Shown here piece by piece: positions 36,644 through 45,206 of a stretch of 64,000 nucleotides of DNA. The notes beneath the pieces are model-generated. The model did not search any database. It saw only the letters and a list, made by a program, of their open reading frames with translations, and was not told the DNA's origin. This DNA is from Vibrio fluvialis (GTDB lineage: Bacteria; Pseudomonadota; Gammaproteobacteria; Enterobacterales; Vibrionaceae), in NCBI RefSeq assembly GCF_900460245.1, contig NZ_UHIP01000001.1, positions 1,798,001 to 1,862,000 on the forward strand, read 5' to 3'. Every line of letters begins with the position of its first letter. Position 1 is the first letter of the stretch. Both the position numbers and the translations under genes were made by a program.

Positions 36644-37192
36644 ATGCGTAAAACAATCATTGCAACAGCACTTCTTCTTGCTTCAGCACAATCAATGGCT
36701 GAAGTTGACCGTAACAGCCCATCCGTGATGAGCAACTTCAGCTACGACTACATTGAAGCGCGCATCGGTGCAAGCCCTGTGACCTATGGTGCTGCAGTCA
36801 GTAAATCTATTCACCCTAACGCTCACGTGATTGCACGTGTTGACTCTGAGTTTGAGAGCGACTACGACGCGGCGGCGGGTTTTGGTTTCCACGCGCCGGT
36901 TAACAACTGGGCAGACTTTACAGGTGAAATGCTATTCCACCTGCAAGATAAGAAAAACAATGGCAGCGCAGATACTGGTATGGAACTGAATCTGGGTGTG
37001 CGTCAGTGGTTAGGTCCACAGCTGGAAGTTGGCGGTAAAGCAGGTTACGTTTCGATCGACAACGACGACAACTGGATCGGCTCAGTTTACGCACGTTTCC
37101 ACTCAACTGAACTGTTCTCTTTGGGTGCTGAAGCCCGCATCAACGATACCTACGGCGACCAACTGATGTTTACTGCTCGTTTCAAATACTAA
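36644..37192 (+). CDS. YfaZ-type outer-membrane protein
   Basis: A 182-residue outer-membrane-type protein with a cleavable signal (MRKTIIATALLLASAQSMA) and a body of amphipathic beta strands ending in aromatic RFKY, a beta-barrel closing signature. Strands such as FSYDYIEARIGASP and GVRQWLGPQLEVGGKAGYV fit the YfaZ family of small outer-membrane proteins; the gene order between a receiver gene and tfoX matches V. cholerae. The start may instead be GTG at 36638, two codons earlier. Function is unknown. A strong terminator follows. Confidence 0.8.
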   Translation: MRKTIIATALLLASAQSMAEVDRNSPSVMSNFSYDYIEARIGASPVTYGAAVSKSIHPNAHVIARVDSEFESDYDAAAGFGFHAPVNNWADFTGEMLFHLQDKKNNGSADTGMELNLGVRQWLGPQLEVGGKAGYVSIDNDDNWIGSVYARFHSTELFSLGAEARINDTYGDQLMFTARFKY

Positions 37193-37207
37193 GCAGAGAA
37201 ACGAACA

Positions 37208-37241
37208 CAAAAAAACCGAGGTCATAGCCTCGGTTTTTTTA
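37208..37241. terminator. bidirectional terminator between the YfaZ-type gene and tfoX
   Basis: AAAAAACCGAGG / CCTCGGTTTTTTT around TCATAG; it can end both convergent transcripts. Confidence 0.9.
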
Positions 37242-37287
37242 TTGAGCTCTGTACTTCCTTGTCTCAGCGCTCTTTGTCACATACTTT

Positions 37288-37875
37288 TTAACGACCGTGA
37301 CAGATATCGAGCAATTGGCGCTTACGCGGCTCTTGCAGCAATTTCCAGTGAATACCTTCAATCGCTCCGGCAAACTTCCACAATAACTTCACATCCAGAT
37401 CGCTGCCATAAATGCGGCGAACTTTGTTAAACACATCCGGCGCACCCAGACGCATGAATGTTTCCACATCGTCAACGCCCGCTTTCTTTACCATTCGTTC
37501 CAGCGTCAACTGCATATTCGGTAAATCCCTCAAACGACGGTTCGCCTGGGATTTCTGAAAAGAGCGCTGCTCAATGGAATACAGTATTGAACGTTCAATA
37601 ATGGAGTCCAGTTCAGAGTGGTTCTGTTCAAATAACTGCGTAATATCGTAGTAATTAACGGTGGCCGTTGTCTGCTTCTTCACATGACGGTACTTATCAC
37701 AGCCAAGATTCGTCAAAACTTCATCGAGATCTTCGCCGCCGCGAATGAAAATGCAATCTTCTGTCAGCAGCGCATACATCGCGTCTTGCTGGAACAACCC
37801 AATACCACCAAACATAGAACGTTTTTGGTAGGTACCAAACTTAATTACATAATCGAAAAATCTATGCTCAAACAT
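37288..37875 (-). CDS. tfoX: competence regulator TfoX
   Basis: A 195-residue cytosolic regulator that induces natural transformation and type VI genes in vibrios when chitin is present. The N-terminal TfoX domain begins FEHRFFDYVIKFGTYQKRSMFGGIGLF and continues AMYALLTEDCIFIRGG; the C-terminal domain carries LRDLPNMQLTLERMVKKAGVDDVETFMRLGAPDVFNKVR, the typical helix-hairpin-helix-like module. Two ATGs are possible: 37881 is only three bases after AAAGGA, 37875 is nine bases after it, so the latter is chosen. The ribosome-binding site lies in a hairpin, as expected for TfoR-controlled tfoX. Confidence 0.95.
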   Translation of the reverse strand: MFEHRFFDYVIKFGTYQKRSMFGGIGLFQQDAMYALLTEDCIFIRGGEDLDEVLTNLGCDKYRHVKKQTTATVNYYDITQLFEQNHSELDSIIERSILYSIEQRSFQKSQANRRLRDLPNMQLTLERMVKKAGVDDVETFMRLGAPDVFNKVRRIYGSDLDVKLLWKFAGAIEGIHWKLLQEPRKRQLLDICHGR

Positions 37876-37881
37876 ATCCAT

Positions 37882-37918
37882 TGATCCTTTAATCACATTC
37901 CCCGATTAAGACAGATCA
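37882..37918 (-). promoter_or_regulatory. stem-loop sequestering the tfoX ribosome-binding site
   Basis: In the transcript, TGATC and TTAATC (37918-37914 and 37909-37904) pair with GATTAA and GATCA (37894-37889 and 37886-37882), leaving AG of AAAGGA in an internal loop and the first ATG directly at the base. In V. cholerae the sRNA TfoR opens such a stem to switch on tfoX. A second stem GTAAGC / GCTTAC lies further upstream at 37965-37994. Confidence 0.7.
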
Positions 37919-38253
37919 CCAGATAGCAGCAAATTTTTAGCGAATAAAATGAATAGGTTAATTAGTAAGCTTTATATATGTACTACACGCTTACCTATAT
38001 GTTTCATATATCATAGTTAACGAAACGAAATAAGTCCGGACTTAATTCACATCAACGTATCGAATATTTGTCTAGAATGAGAGAAGTGTCACAAGGCCAC
38101 CATCTTTGTTGGCTTTTCGAACAGAATAAGCACGCAAAATGTCTCACAGATCATCGAAATGTAAAGAAATTGCCGCTTTCTTCCGGTTTATAGTTGCTTC
38201 TATTAATTAGCGATCGGTAGAATGAACAGGACTAAAACTAACAATGATAAACA
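37919..38253. other. intergenic region between tfoX and the HDOD gene
   Basis: About 335 bases of AT-rich sequence between divergent genes. It holds the upstream tfoX leader with a GTAAGC / GCTTAC stem, and a possible CRP site. No coding frame of substance is seen. Confidence 0.6.
38078..38093. promoter_or_regulatory. candidate CRP-binding site
   Basis: TGAGA GAAGTG TCACA, one mismatch from TGTGA-N6-TCACA. It is about 200 bases upstream of tfoX, which is known to need cAMP-CRP in V. cholerae, and about 160 upstream of the HDOD gene. Confidence 0.45.
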
Positions 38254-39174
38254 ATGAATCACTTAGCTTTTTATTGGCTTCCGGAAAACCGACACAAACT
38301 CATTGAAGGGCTAGAAAGTGAGTTTGCCCAGTTGGTTAAATCCTCCATCAGTACCGGCAAGATTTCTCTGCCGCCGATTCCTGATGTCGTGCTGAAAATT
38401 CAGAAACTGTGTACCCAAGAGTCAACTGGCGTCTCCGATGTCGCTGACTGCCTAACTGATGATCCCGGCCTAGCGGCCATTGTTATTCGCGTCGCGAACT
38501 CCGTGGTGTTTAACCGCCGTAATATTACCTGTACCGATCTGCTCACTGCCGTGTCTCGTCTGGGCATCGTTCGTGTACGTGACATTGTCACAGCACAAGC
38601 CATTGAACAACTCAAACACTCAATCAATCTGAGTAAAGAATGCAACAAGATCCTGGTCAACAGCGCTTCTGTCTCACGCGAGTTGGGAGCGACCATGGTG
38701 TTAGTCGCTCAGTCGTTCAAAAAGCTTGAACCCGATAACTACCTTCACCTTGAGCAGGACAAAGCTCTGTTGGTTGGCCTGCTGGCTGACATCGGTTTGT
38801 TTTGTCTGGTCAATGAATATTATCTCTACCTCGAAAACGGCAACTACCTCGATCAAGACATCGCGTTGCAAATCTTCCAGTCCAGCTGTTCCAGCACCAG
38901 TAAACTGGTCCTCAAACATTGGGGATTTGACGAAGATTTCCTTGAAGTGGCTTGTAACGAAGAATTAGTAGAACATTGCCAGGAAGTCAGCTACCTTGAT
39001 GTGGCACGGATTGCACATCACCTACTTATGTTTAGAAAACAAGACGATGCGATAGAAGAGCACGACGTTGAAATCAACGCGGCCGGCGCAGAAGTCCTCT
39101 ACAATCTCAGCAATCTCAGTGATGTGGAATTCAAAACCCAACTCAGTGCAGTAATTAACGCCAGCGGTTTCTAA
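38254..39174 (+). CDS. HDOD domain protein
   Basis: A 306-residue protein with an HDOD domain, an HD-like fold without the catalytic His-Asp pair, usually a signalling adaptor. The domain covers about 35-230, starting KISLPPIPDVVLKIQKLCTQ and continuing DDPGLAAIVIRVANSVVFNRR, LLTAVSRLGIVRVRDIVTAQAI, and LLVGLLADIGLFCLVNEYY. The C-terminal part is acidic and helical. The start ATG is not preceded by a clear ribosome-binding site. It lies 19 bases upstream of lysO; the two may be cotranscribed. Confidence 0.88.
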   Translation: MNHLAFYWLPENRHKLIEGLESEFAQLVKSSISTGKISLPPIPDVVLKIQKLCTQESTGVSDVADCLTDDPGLAAIVIRVANSVVFNRRNITCTDLLTAVSRLGIVRVRDIVTAQAIEQLKHSINLSKECNKILVNSASVSRELGATMVLVAQSFKKLEPDNYLHLEQDKALLVGLLADIGLFCLVNEYYLYLENGNYLDQDIALQIFQSSCSSTSKLVLKHWGFDEDFLEVACNEELVEHCQEVSYLDVARIAHHLLMFRKQDDAIEEHDVEINAAGAEVLYNLSNLSDVEFKTQLSAVINASGF

Positions 39175-39193
39175 ATCACTTTTCGAGGAATGT

Positions 39194-40099
39194 ATGTTAT
39201 CAGGGATGTTGTTTATCTTTGCCCCACTTGTGGTGGGGTATCTGTTCTCTATTCACAATAAAAACTGGCTCGCCAAACTTAACCAAGCTACCTCATCACT
39301 GGTCTATGTGATCCTTTTTCTCATGGGACTCAGTCTGGCGGCTTTGGATAACCTCGGTGACAACCTGCAACTGATCCTGAAATACGCGGGCGTATTTTTC
39401 GTTCTGCTTGGCACCTGCAACCTGCTTGCTCTACCTCTGGTTGACCGTTTTCTTCCGCTTGCCACCGACACCAGTCACACTAAATTGCCTCTTTCTAGTA
39501 TGGCTCTTGAATCCGTCAAACTGATTTTAGTGGTCGGTAGTGGCTTGCTGGTTGGTGTCGTTTTCAGTCTTGACCTTTCGTGGGTCGATACCGCAAGCGA
39601 ATGGATTCTGTTCCTGTTGCTGTTCTTTATTGGCATTCAGCTTCGCAACAGCGGTCTTACCTTAGGTCAGATCCTATTGAACAAACATGGCATGGTGATC
39701 GCCGCAGTGGTAATGATCACCAGTTGGATTGGCGGCATCATTGCTGCATTGATTCTGGATATTCCCATCTACAGAGGGCTGGCAATGGCATCTGGCTTTG
39801 GCTGGTACTCTTTGGCCGGTATCCTGATGGGCGATGCGTTTGGTCCGGTTTATGGCGGCGCTTCATTTATGATAGAGCTGCTGCGCGAGCTGATTTCTCT
39901 GGTGCTGATCCCGATGTTTATTAGTCGCAAACCGTGCACCTCCATCGGTTACGCGGGTGCGACAGCCATGGACTTCACTTTGCCAGTCATTCAGACCACT
40001 GGTGGCGTGCGTTGTGTGCCAGTTGCGATCGTCAGTGGGTTCATTCTCAGCCTGTTAGTGCCCGTTTTAATGTTATTCTTTGTGTCTCTTGCAGGCTAG
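39194..40099 (+). CDS. lysO: lysine exporter LysO family protein
   Basis: A 301-residue inner-membrane protein of the LysO (YbjE/DUF340) family, which exports lysine and toxic lysine analogues such as thialysine. About eight hydrophobic helices are visible, beginning MLSGMLFIFAPLVVGYLFSI; characteristic blocks are FGWYSLAGILMGDAFGPVYGGASF and ELLRELISLVLIPMF, then a C-terminal GYAGATAMDFTLPVIQTTGGVRCVP. These match the family through most of the length. AGGAATGT precedes the ATG. It follows the HDOD gene closely. Confidence 0.9.
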   Translation: MLSGMLFIFAPLVVGYLFSIHNKNWLAKLNQATSSLVYVILFLMGLSLAALDNLGDNLQLILKYAGVFFVLLGTCNLLALPLVDRFLPLATDTSHTKLPLSSMALESVKLILVVGSGLLVGVVFSLDLSWVDTASEWILFLLLFFIGIQLRNSGLTLGQILLNKHGMVIAAVVMITSWIGGIIAALILDIPIYRGLAMASGFGWYSLAGILMGDAFGPVYGGASFMIELLRELISLVLIPMFISRKPCTSIGYAGATAMDFTLPVIQTTGGVRCVPVAIVSGFILSLLVPVLMLFFVSLAG

Positions 40100-40245
40100 A
40101 TCTCAGGAATAACGTTGCACATCTTTTAAAATGGTGCGCCTTGCGTGTGACGATTTTGTTTCATACGCATTAAGTAAAGCCCAACTGGAAATCAATAAAA
40201 CCCTGCCCACAGGGTAAAGATAAAAAAGTCGCAAAAGGAACGATT

Positions 40246-40758
40246 ATGAAACGCTTTATTGTCACCATGCTCTTATCGGCTACCTCAATGACCGCGGCTG
40301 CAGCCGACAATCAATGTTTTGCGAAAAAATACGATGCCTACATTGATGCTTCACTGGCGTGGTACTCAGATCTTGCCAAAATGACGACGGAAAAATACCC
40401 GGATTTGGCTGACGTGAGCCAATGGTTCTTGGATGGTCGCCAACACCATTTTGAACTGAGCCGTGCAGCGGTTCATTACTACTTAGAGCATGACGCTTCA
40501 AAAGTCGCCACCGCGCAACCTGTCGAAGCTTGGCTGAAACTGGAACAACACGATATCAAAGTGCTGGCGTCACGCAGTGATGAACTGGGCCAGATCGCCA
40601 AAACGACGTTTGATGATCGTCAAGCCAAGCCACACGAAAAGAACTATGAGCTGCGCTCTGCATTTGCTGAACTTCTAAGCCATCCAAAGCAAATTGAAGG
40701 TGCACTTAACAAGTACAACGAGGCAATCGCCAAAACAGAAAAAATCGAGTGTCAATAA
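40246..40758 (+). CDS. periplasmic protein of unknown function
   Basis: A 170-residue protein with a signal peptide (MKRFIVTMLLSATSMTAAAA) and a helical mature domain rich in Ala, Lys, His and Glu. Two cysteines flank it (NQCFAKK near the start and KIECQ at the end), which may form a disulfide. No named domain is recognised. AAAAGGAACG precedes the ATG. It lies between lysO and panP with its own intergenic gaps and probably forms a monocistronic unit. Confidence 0.75.
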   Translation: MKRFIVTMLLSATSMTAAAADNQCFAKKYDAYIDASLAWYSDLAKMTTEKYPDLADVSQWFLDGRQHHFELSRAAVHYYLEHDASKVATAQPVEAWLKLEQHDIKVLASRSDELGQIAKTTFDDRQAKPHEKNYELRSAFAELLSHPKQIEGALNKYNEAIAKTEKIECQ

Positions 40759-40897
40759 CACTCGGTGGCATGGTACATCTCTGTATATTCTGCCCTGTTG
40801 CTCTCCATGGCCATCCGAATTAAGGCGGGACTTTGGTCCCGTTTTCGTTTAGATTGTCTCGCCTGAAACGATAGATTAAAAATTATAACGACGCTGT

Positions 40898-42541
40898 ATG
40901 GTATCTGAACACAAAATCGCGGATGCGAACTTTGAAACTCTGCTGCGCATCTTTACCGTGCCAGAAGGGCCAGACTCAACACTGACCCGTATCGAAGAAG
41001 AGCTTTCACGCAACCTCAACAAATTTCTGCGCGAACACATCGTAGCAGAAGAAAAACCGTTGAAAGAGATTGAAAAAGATTTCTCTGATGCGCGCATTCC
41101 TGATGAGCCGGAATTTGTCTCGGACCATACTCAGCATCTGCTTGATACACTGGTAGCACAGTCGGTGCATACCGCCTCTCCCAGCTTTATCGGTCACATG
41201 ACATCGGCGTTGCCTTACTTTTTAATGCCGCTGTCCAAAATCATGATTGCCCTCAACCAGAATCTGGTCAAAATCGAAACCTCTAAAGCGTTCACTCCGC
41301 TGGAGCGTCAGGTTCTGGGCATGTTGCATCGTCTCATCTACGGTGAGCAAGATTCGTTCTACCAACAATGGATGCACAGCGCCGAGCACTCACTTGGGGC
41401 TTTCTGCTCCGGCGGTACTATCGCCAACATTACGGCCTTGTGGGTTGCCCGTAACAACGCACTGAAAGCCGACGGTGATTTCCACGGCGTGGAGAAAGAA
41501 GGTCTGTTCAAAGCCATGCGCCATTATGGCTATGAAGGCTTGGCGATTCTGGTTTCCGAGCGCGGCCACTACTCACTGAAAAAAGCCGCCGACGTACTGG
41601 GTATTGGTCAGGAGGGTTTGGTTTCAGTCAAAACGGACGAAAACAACCGCATCTGCCCGGAAGATCTCAAGCGTAAAATCACCGAGCTTAAAGCGAACAA
41701 CATCAAACCATTTGCCGTTGTCGGTGTAGCCGGCACCACAGAAACGGGTAACGTCGATCCGCTGCGCATCATGGCAGAAATTTCTCATCAGGAAGGCTGC
41801 CATTTCCATGTCGATGCGGCATGGGGCGGTGCAACTCTGATGTCGAACCATCATCGCCATCTGCTCGATGGTGTAGAACTCGCCGATTCCGTCACTATTG
41901 ATGCCCATAAGCAGTTGTACATCCCTATGGGCGCTGGCATGGTACTGTTTAAAGATCCGAGCGCCATGAACTCTATTGAGCATCACGCACAATATATTCT
42001 GCGTAAAGGGTCAAAGGACCTCGGAAGCCACACTCTGGAGGGCTCTCGCTCCGGTATGGCCATGCTGGTTTACGCCAGTATGCACATTATCAGCCGTGCC
42101 GGATACGAACTGTTGATCGATCAAAGTATCGCCAAAGCACGTTACTTCGCTGATCTGATTCAGGCGCAGGATGATTTCGAGCTGGTTTCTCAACCGGAGC
42201 TGTGCTTGCTGACCTATCGCTATCTACCATCACACATTAGACAAGCATTGGAAAAAGCAAATGCAGACGATCAGGTTCTGTTAAATGAACTGCTGAATGA
42301 ACTGACTAAGTTTATTCAGAAGAAGCAGCGTGAAACGGGTAAATCCTTTGTTTCCCGGACTCGCCTCAACCCGATCTGTTGGAATAAGCTCGACACCATC
42401 GTGTTCCGGGTTGTGTTAGCTAACCCGCTGACCACCAATGAAATTCTTCAATCAGTTCTTGAAGAACAACGCCAGATTGCCGCTTTAGCCCCAAATCTTA
42501 TGGGCAGAATCGAGCATTTGGCGAAACAAATCCTGGCATAA
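40898..42541 (+). CDS. panP: PLP-dependent aspartate 1-decarboxylase PanP
   Basis: A 547-residue group II amino-acid decarboxylase. In vibrios this enzyme (PanP) makes beta-alanine from aspartate for pantothenate synthesis in place of the pyruvoyl PanD; older annotation is glutamate decarboxylase. Key sites: SGGTIANITALWVARN (PLP phosphate), HFHVDAAWGGATL (Asp contacting the pyridine nitrogen), SVTIDAHKQLYIPMGAGMVLF (Schiff-base Lys, about residue 340). The N-terminal region LNKFLREHIVAEEKPL and the C-terminal PRILTR-free tail differ from GadB. It is not in an operon. The choice of substrate is inferred from the Vibrio family. Confidence 0.88.
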   Translation: MVSEHKIADANFETLLRIFTVPEGPDSTLTRIEEELSRNLNKFLREHIVAEEKPLKEIEKDFSDARIPDEPEFVSDHTQHLLDTLVAQSVHTASPSFIGHMTSALPYFLMPLSKIMIALNQNLVKIETSKAFTPLERQVLGMLHRLIYGEQDSFYQQWMHSAEHSLGAFCSGGTIANITALWVARNNALKADGDFHGVEKEGLFKAMRHYGYEGLAILVSERGHYSLKKAADVLGIGQEGLVSVKTDENNRICPEDLKRKITELKANNIKPFAVVGVAGTTETGNVDPLRIMAEISHQEGCHFHVDAAWGGATLMSNHHRHLLDGVELADSVTIDAHKQLYIPMGAGMVLFKDPSAMNSIEHHAQYILRKGSKDLGSHTLEGSRSGMAMLVYASMHIISRAGYELLIDQSIAKARYFADLIQAQDDFELVSQPELCLLTYRYLPSHIRQALEKANADDQVLLNELLNELTKFIQKKQRETGKSFVSRTRLNPICWNKLDTIVFRVVLANPLTTNEILQSVLEEQRQIAALAPNLMGRIEHLAKQILA

Positions 42542-42555
42542 ACCTATCGGATAAA

Positions 42556-42594
42556 GTTACAGCAAACTGAAAATTTATTTCGTTTTGCTGTAAC
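42556..42594 (+). repeat. long inverted repeat downstream of panP
   Basis: GTTACAGCAAA pairs perfectly with TTTGCTGTAAC (11 bp), with a further GAAA / TTTC inside. It lies 15 bases after the panP stop, but no T run follows, so it is a weak terminator or an RNA-stabilising stem. Confidence 0.6.
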
Positions 42595-42852
42595 TCACAC
42601 ATCAATACGGCGCATTTGAATTCCTTTTGATGAGAATTCTGAGCTTAAAACTGTAGTTTTTATGAAATTTAGTTTGAGGCTTGTCATATTCTCATCATTC
42701 GATACGTCGTTTCATTTCTGAATTATCCGTGCTTAGGTTTATACTCATCCCATGGCGTTGGTGAATGTACCTTTTGGAAATGATTTATTTCCCTCCCCTA
42801 AATGGTCACATCGCTTTACCAACGAGTTGTTCTCTACGCCCGCGTGAACACT
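42595..42852 (+). other. intergenic region upstream of hexR
   Basis: About 260 bases with no credible gene. TGTAGTTTTTATGAAA near 42652 only half-resembles the HexR palindrome TGTAATTAAATTACA, so I do not call autoregulation. A second potential start, GTG at 42844, lies in frame with hexR. Confidence 0.4.
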
Positions 42853-43707
42853 ATGAATACATTAGAAAAAATTCAAAAGAATCTGGAAAATTTTAGCAAG
42901 TCGGAACGCAAAGTTGCCGAAGTGATCATGGCTTCGCCGCAAACTGCTATTCACTCAAGCATCGCGACTCTTGCAAAGATGGCTGATGTCAGTGAGCCTA
43001 CTGTTAACCGCTTCTGCCGCCGCCTTGATACCAAAGGCTTCCCCGACTTTAAACTGCACCTGGCCCAAAGCCTGGCGAACGGTACACCTTATGTGAACCG
43101 CAACGTCGAAGAAGACGATGGCCCGGATGCTTATACCCACAAGATTTTCGAATCAACGATGGCCTGTCTGGATGTGGCAAAAAACAGCCTTGATCCAATG
43201 CAGATCAACCGCGCGGTTGACCTGCTGACCCAGGCCAAACGTATTTCGTTCTTTGGACTGGGCGCATCGTCTGCCGTCGCACGTGATGCTCAGAATAAGT
43301 TTATTCGTTTCAACATCCCAATTACCTGTTTTGAAGATATTGTGATGCAAAGAATGAGCTGCATTAACTGTACAGACAACGACGTGATCGTCTTGATCTC
43401 GCACACTGGTCGAACTAAGAGTCAGGTCGAGATTGCTAATCTGGCGCGTGAAAACGGTGCAACAGTGATTGCAATTACCGCGAAAGATTCGCCACTGGAC
43501 AAAGCAGCCTCATTGTCTATTTGTCTGGACGTGCCGGAAGACACCGATGTCTATATGCCAATGGCGAGCCGTGTCGTGCAGATGACGGTGATCGACGTGC
43601 TGGCAACGGGTTTCACCCTGCGCCGTGGTTCAGGCTTCCGCGAAAATCTCAAGCGCGTGAAAGAAGTATTGAAAGACTCCCGTTACGACAAGCTTTCACA
43701 CTTTTAA
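42853..43707 (+). CDS. hexR: HexR transcription regulator of central carbon metabolism
   Basis: A 284-residue RpiR-family regulator. The N-terminal helix-turn-helix is EKIQKNLENFSKSERKVAEVIMASPQTAIHSSIATLAKMADVSEPTVNRFCRRL, followed by the SIS (sugar isomerase) domain with RISFFGLGASSAVARDAQNKF and VIVLISHTGRTKSQVEIA, the phosphosugar-binding loop. It is close to E. coli HexR, which represses Entner-Doudoroff and glycolytic genes and is relieved by 2-keto-3-deoxy-6-phosphogluconate. The ATG at 42853 is the conventional start; nothing upstream looks like a good ribosome-binding site. It ends in a bidirectional terminator facing an alcohol dehydrogenase. Confidence 0.95.
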   Translation: MNTLEKIQKNLENFSKSERKVAEVIMASPQTAIHSSIATLAKMADVSEPTVNRFCRRLDTKGFPDFKLHLAQSLANGTPYVNRNVEEDDGPDAYTHKIFESTMACLDVAKNSLDPMQINRAVDLLTQAKRISFFGLGASSAVARDAQNKFIRFNIPITCFEDIVMQRMSCINCTDNDVIVLISHTGRTKSQVEIANLARENGATVIAITAKDSPLDKAASLSICLDVPEDTDVYMPMASRVVQMTVIDVLATGFTLRRGSGFRENLKRVKEVLKDSRYDKLSHF

Positions 43708-43717
43708 TCATTAAAAA

Positions 43718-43743
43718 ACGGAGCCTGATGGCTCCGTCTTTCT
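43718..43743. terminator. bidirectional terminator between hexR and the alcohol dehydrogenase
   Basis: ACGGAGCC TGAT GGCTCCGT with T or A runs on both sides; it overlaps the last bases of the minus-strand gene. Confidence 0.87.
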
Positions 43744-44992
43744 ATCCGCTCAATTTGCTGCTTTCTTCTTCGGCTGAGTCGTGGATCAACAACACCGCGC
43801 CATGTCGGTGCGCCTCTATATCCGCGTCAACACATTCGCCCCGGCATGCACAAACCTGATTGAGAATATAAATCAGCCTTTCCGAGGTTAGTGGAATCGG
43901 GTTGCCTTTGATCGCATTCGATTTCATCGCATCTCGCGCTACCTGCTCGAATGAAGTACTGCAAACGCCATACTCACTGAGCGTTGGTAGCTTCAATTTA
44001 TCCAACATCATCTGCGCCCATAAAGCACCATCTTCGACATTAGCATTTTTACGCCCAGTGAGAAGATGTGACAACCTGCGGTAGCGAGCCAGCACATCCT
44101 CGCGTCCTGCAAGCTGCGCAGCATGAATATTCTCGCGCATCACATAAGGGGCTAAACGCGCGGTTATCACGCTGTGCGGTGCATCGAGTTTCCCCCCCAG
44201 AGCCGAAGCCAGCCCATGCGCCGCACCGAGTTTAGCGTTGGTAATAGCCATGCCACCGAGCATTGCGGCAAACGATAAATCTGCACGTGCCTTGCTATCA
44301 TCCCGTACACAAGCCGCCAGAATTGAGCGGGAGAGGCGACGTACCCCTTCCTCGCAAATCATGTCAGTCAACGGATTGGGTTCACCGCACACGTAAGCTT
44401 CCATTAAATGGGTGAACGCATCCATCGCGCCACGGCCAGATGTCGCCAAATCCGTAGCGTACGTTAATGTCGGATCAACTATCGCAACATCGGCCAACAT
44501 TTCCGGACTTCGCAAGCTGACTTTCACCCTATCCTGCCCCGAACGCAGAACCGCATTGCGCGTGACTTCGGACCCCGTACTGGCTGTGGTTGGTATAGCA
44601 ATAAAGGGTAAAGGCTTGGATTTAAGCGGAACATTGCGGCCGACCACTTCCACATAGTCATAAACATTTCCCTGATTGGGAATGATTGCAGCCAGTGCTT
44701 TGCCCATGTCGAGCACACTGCCTCCACCGATCGCCACCACTACATCAGGGCTGAACCGACGCCCTCCTACAGCCGCCTCTTCCACCATCGTGATGTTGGG
44801 CTCACCACTGACTGCCAAATGTTGGTAACGCATATTCTGTTGCTGCAGGTAATCCACAACAACATTCGCGCGTTCAGTTCGTTTACCTGACACCAAAAGC
44901 ACGCTGTATCCGTATTGGCTAATCACCGATAAGGAACTTTGCAGCGCTCCTTCACCAAAGATAATCCGACTTGATGTCATGAACTGAAACAT
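43742..44992 (-). CDS. iron-containing alcohol dehydrogenase family protein
   Basis: A 416-residue group III (iron-type) alcohol dehydrogenase. NAD-binding GGGSVLDMGKALA, nearby IAIPTTASTGSEVT, and the metal site with Asp and His residues in DAFTHLMEAYV and AAHGLASALGGKLDAPHS, followed by ENIHAAQLAG. The start chosen at 44992 has GGAGG four bases away; MTSSRIIFGEG at 44980 is possible. The C-terminal tail has CACRGECVDAD, with three cysteines, not usual for the family. Substrate unknown (short-chain alcohol or aldehyde). It is convergent with hexR and divergent from grxA, and seems to be inserted between them. Confidence 0.9.
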   Translation of the reverse strand: MFQFMTSSRIIFGEGALQSSLSVISQYGYSVLLVSGKRTERANVVVDYLQQQNMRYQHLAVSGEPNITMVEEAAVGGRRFSPDVVVAIGGGSVLDMGKALAAIIPNQGNVYDYVEVVGRNVPLKSKPLPFIAIPTTASTGSEVTRNAVLRSGQDRVKVSLRSPEMLADVAIVDPTLTYATDLATSGRGAMDAFTHLMEAYVCGEPNPLTDMICEEGVRRLSRSILAACVRDDSKARADLSFAAMLGGMAITNAKLGAAHGLASALGGKLDAPHSVITARLAPYVMRENIHAAQLAGREDVLARYRRLSHLLTGRKNANVEDGALWAQMMLDKLKLPTLSEYGVCSTSFEQVARDAMKSNAIKGNPIPLTSERLIYILNQVCACRGECVDADIEAHRHGAVLLIHDSAEEESSKLSG

Positions 44993-45206
44993 GAGGCCTC
45001 CGGGCTGAATGCGTGCGATGCGTTTTAGATTGCTCGTATCACGAAAAAAATTGTTTGATGCAGTGCAACTTGCTGTAAATAACCACAATAAAAAAGCAGG
45101 TTTTTGCAGAGCATCACAAACGCCAGCTGCAAATCGTTATCTTTCAGTACGGCTTGGAGTCAGAAGCAGATTAGTGATTAAACAGCGACTGAAGCAAATT
45201 TATGCG

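Noticed and set aside
42640..42680. HexR box in front of hexR
   Set aside because: Only the left half (TGTAGTT) fits the palindrome; too weak to call.
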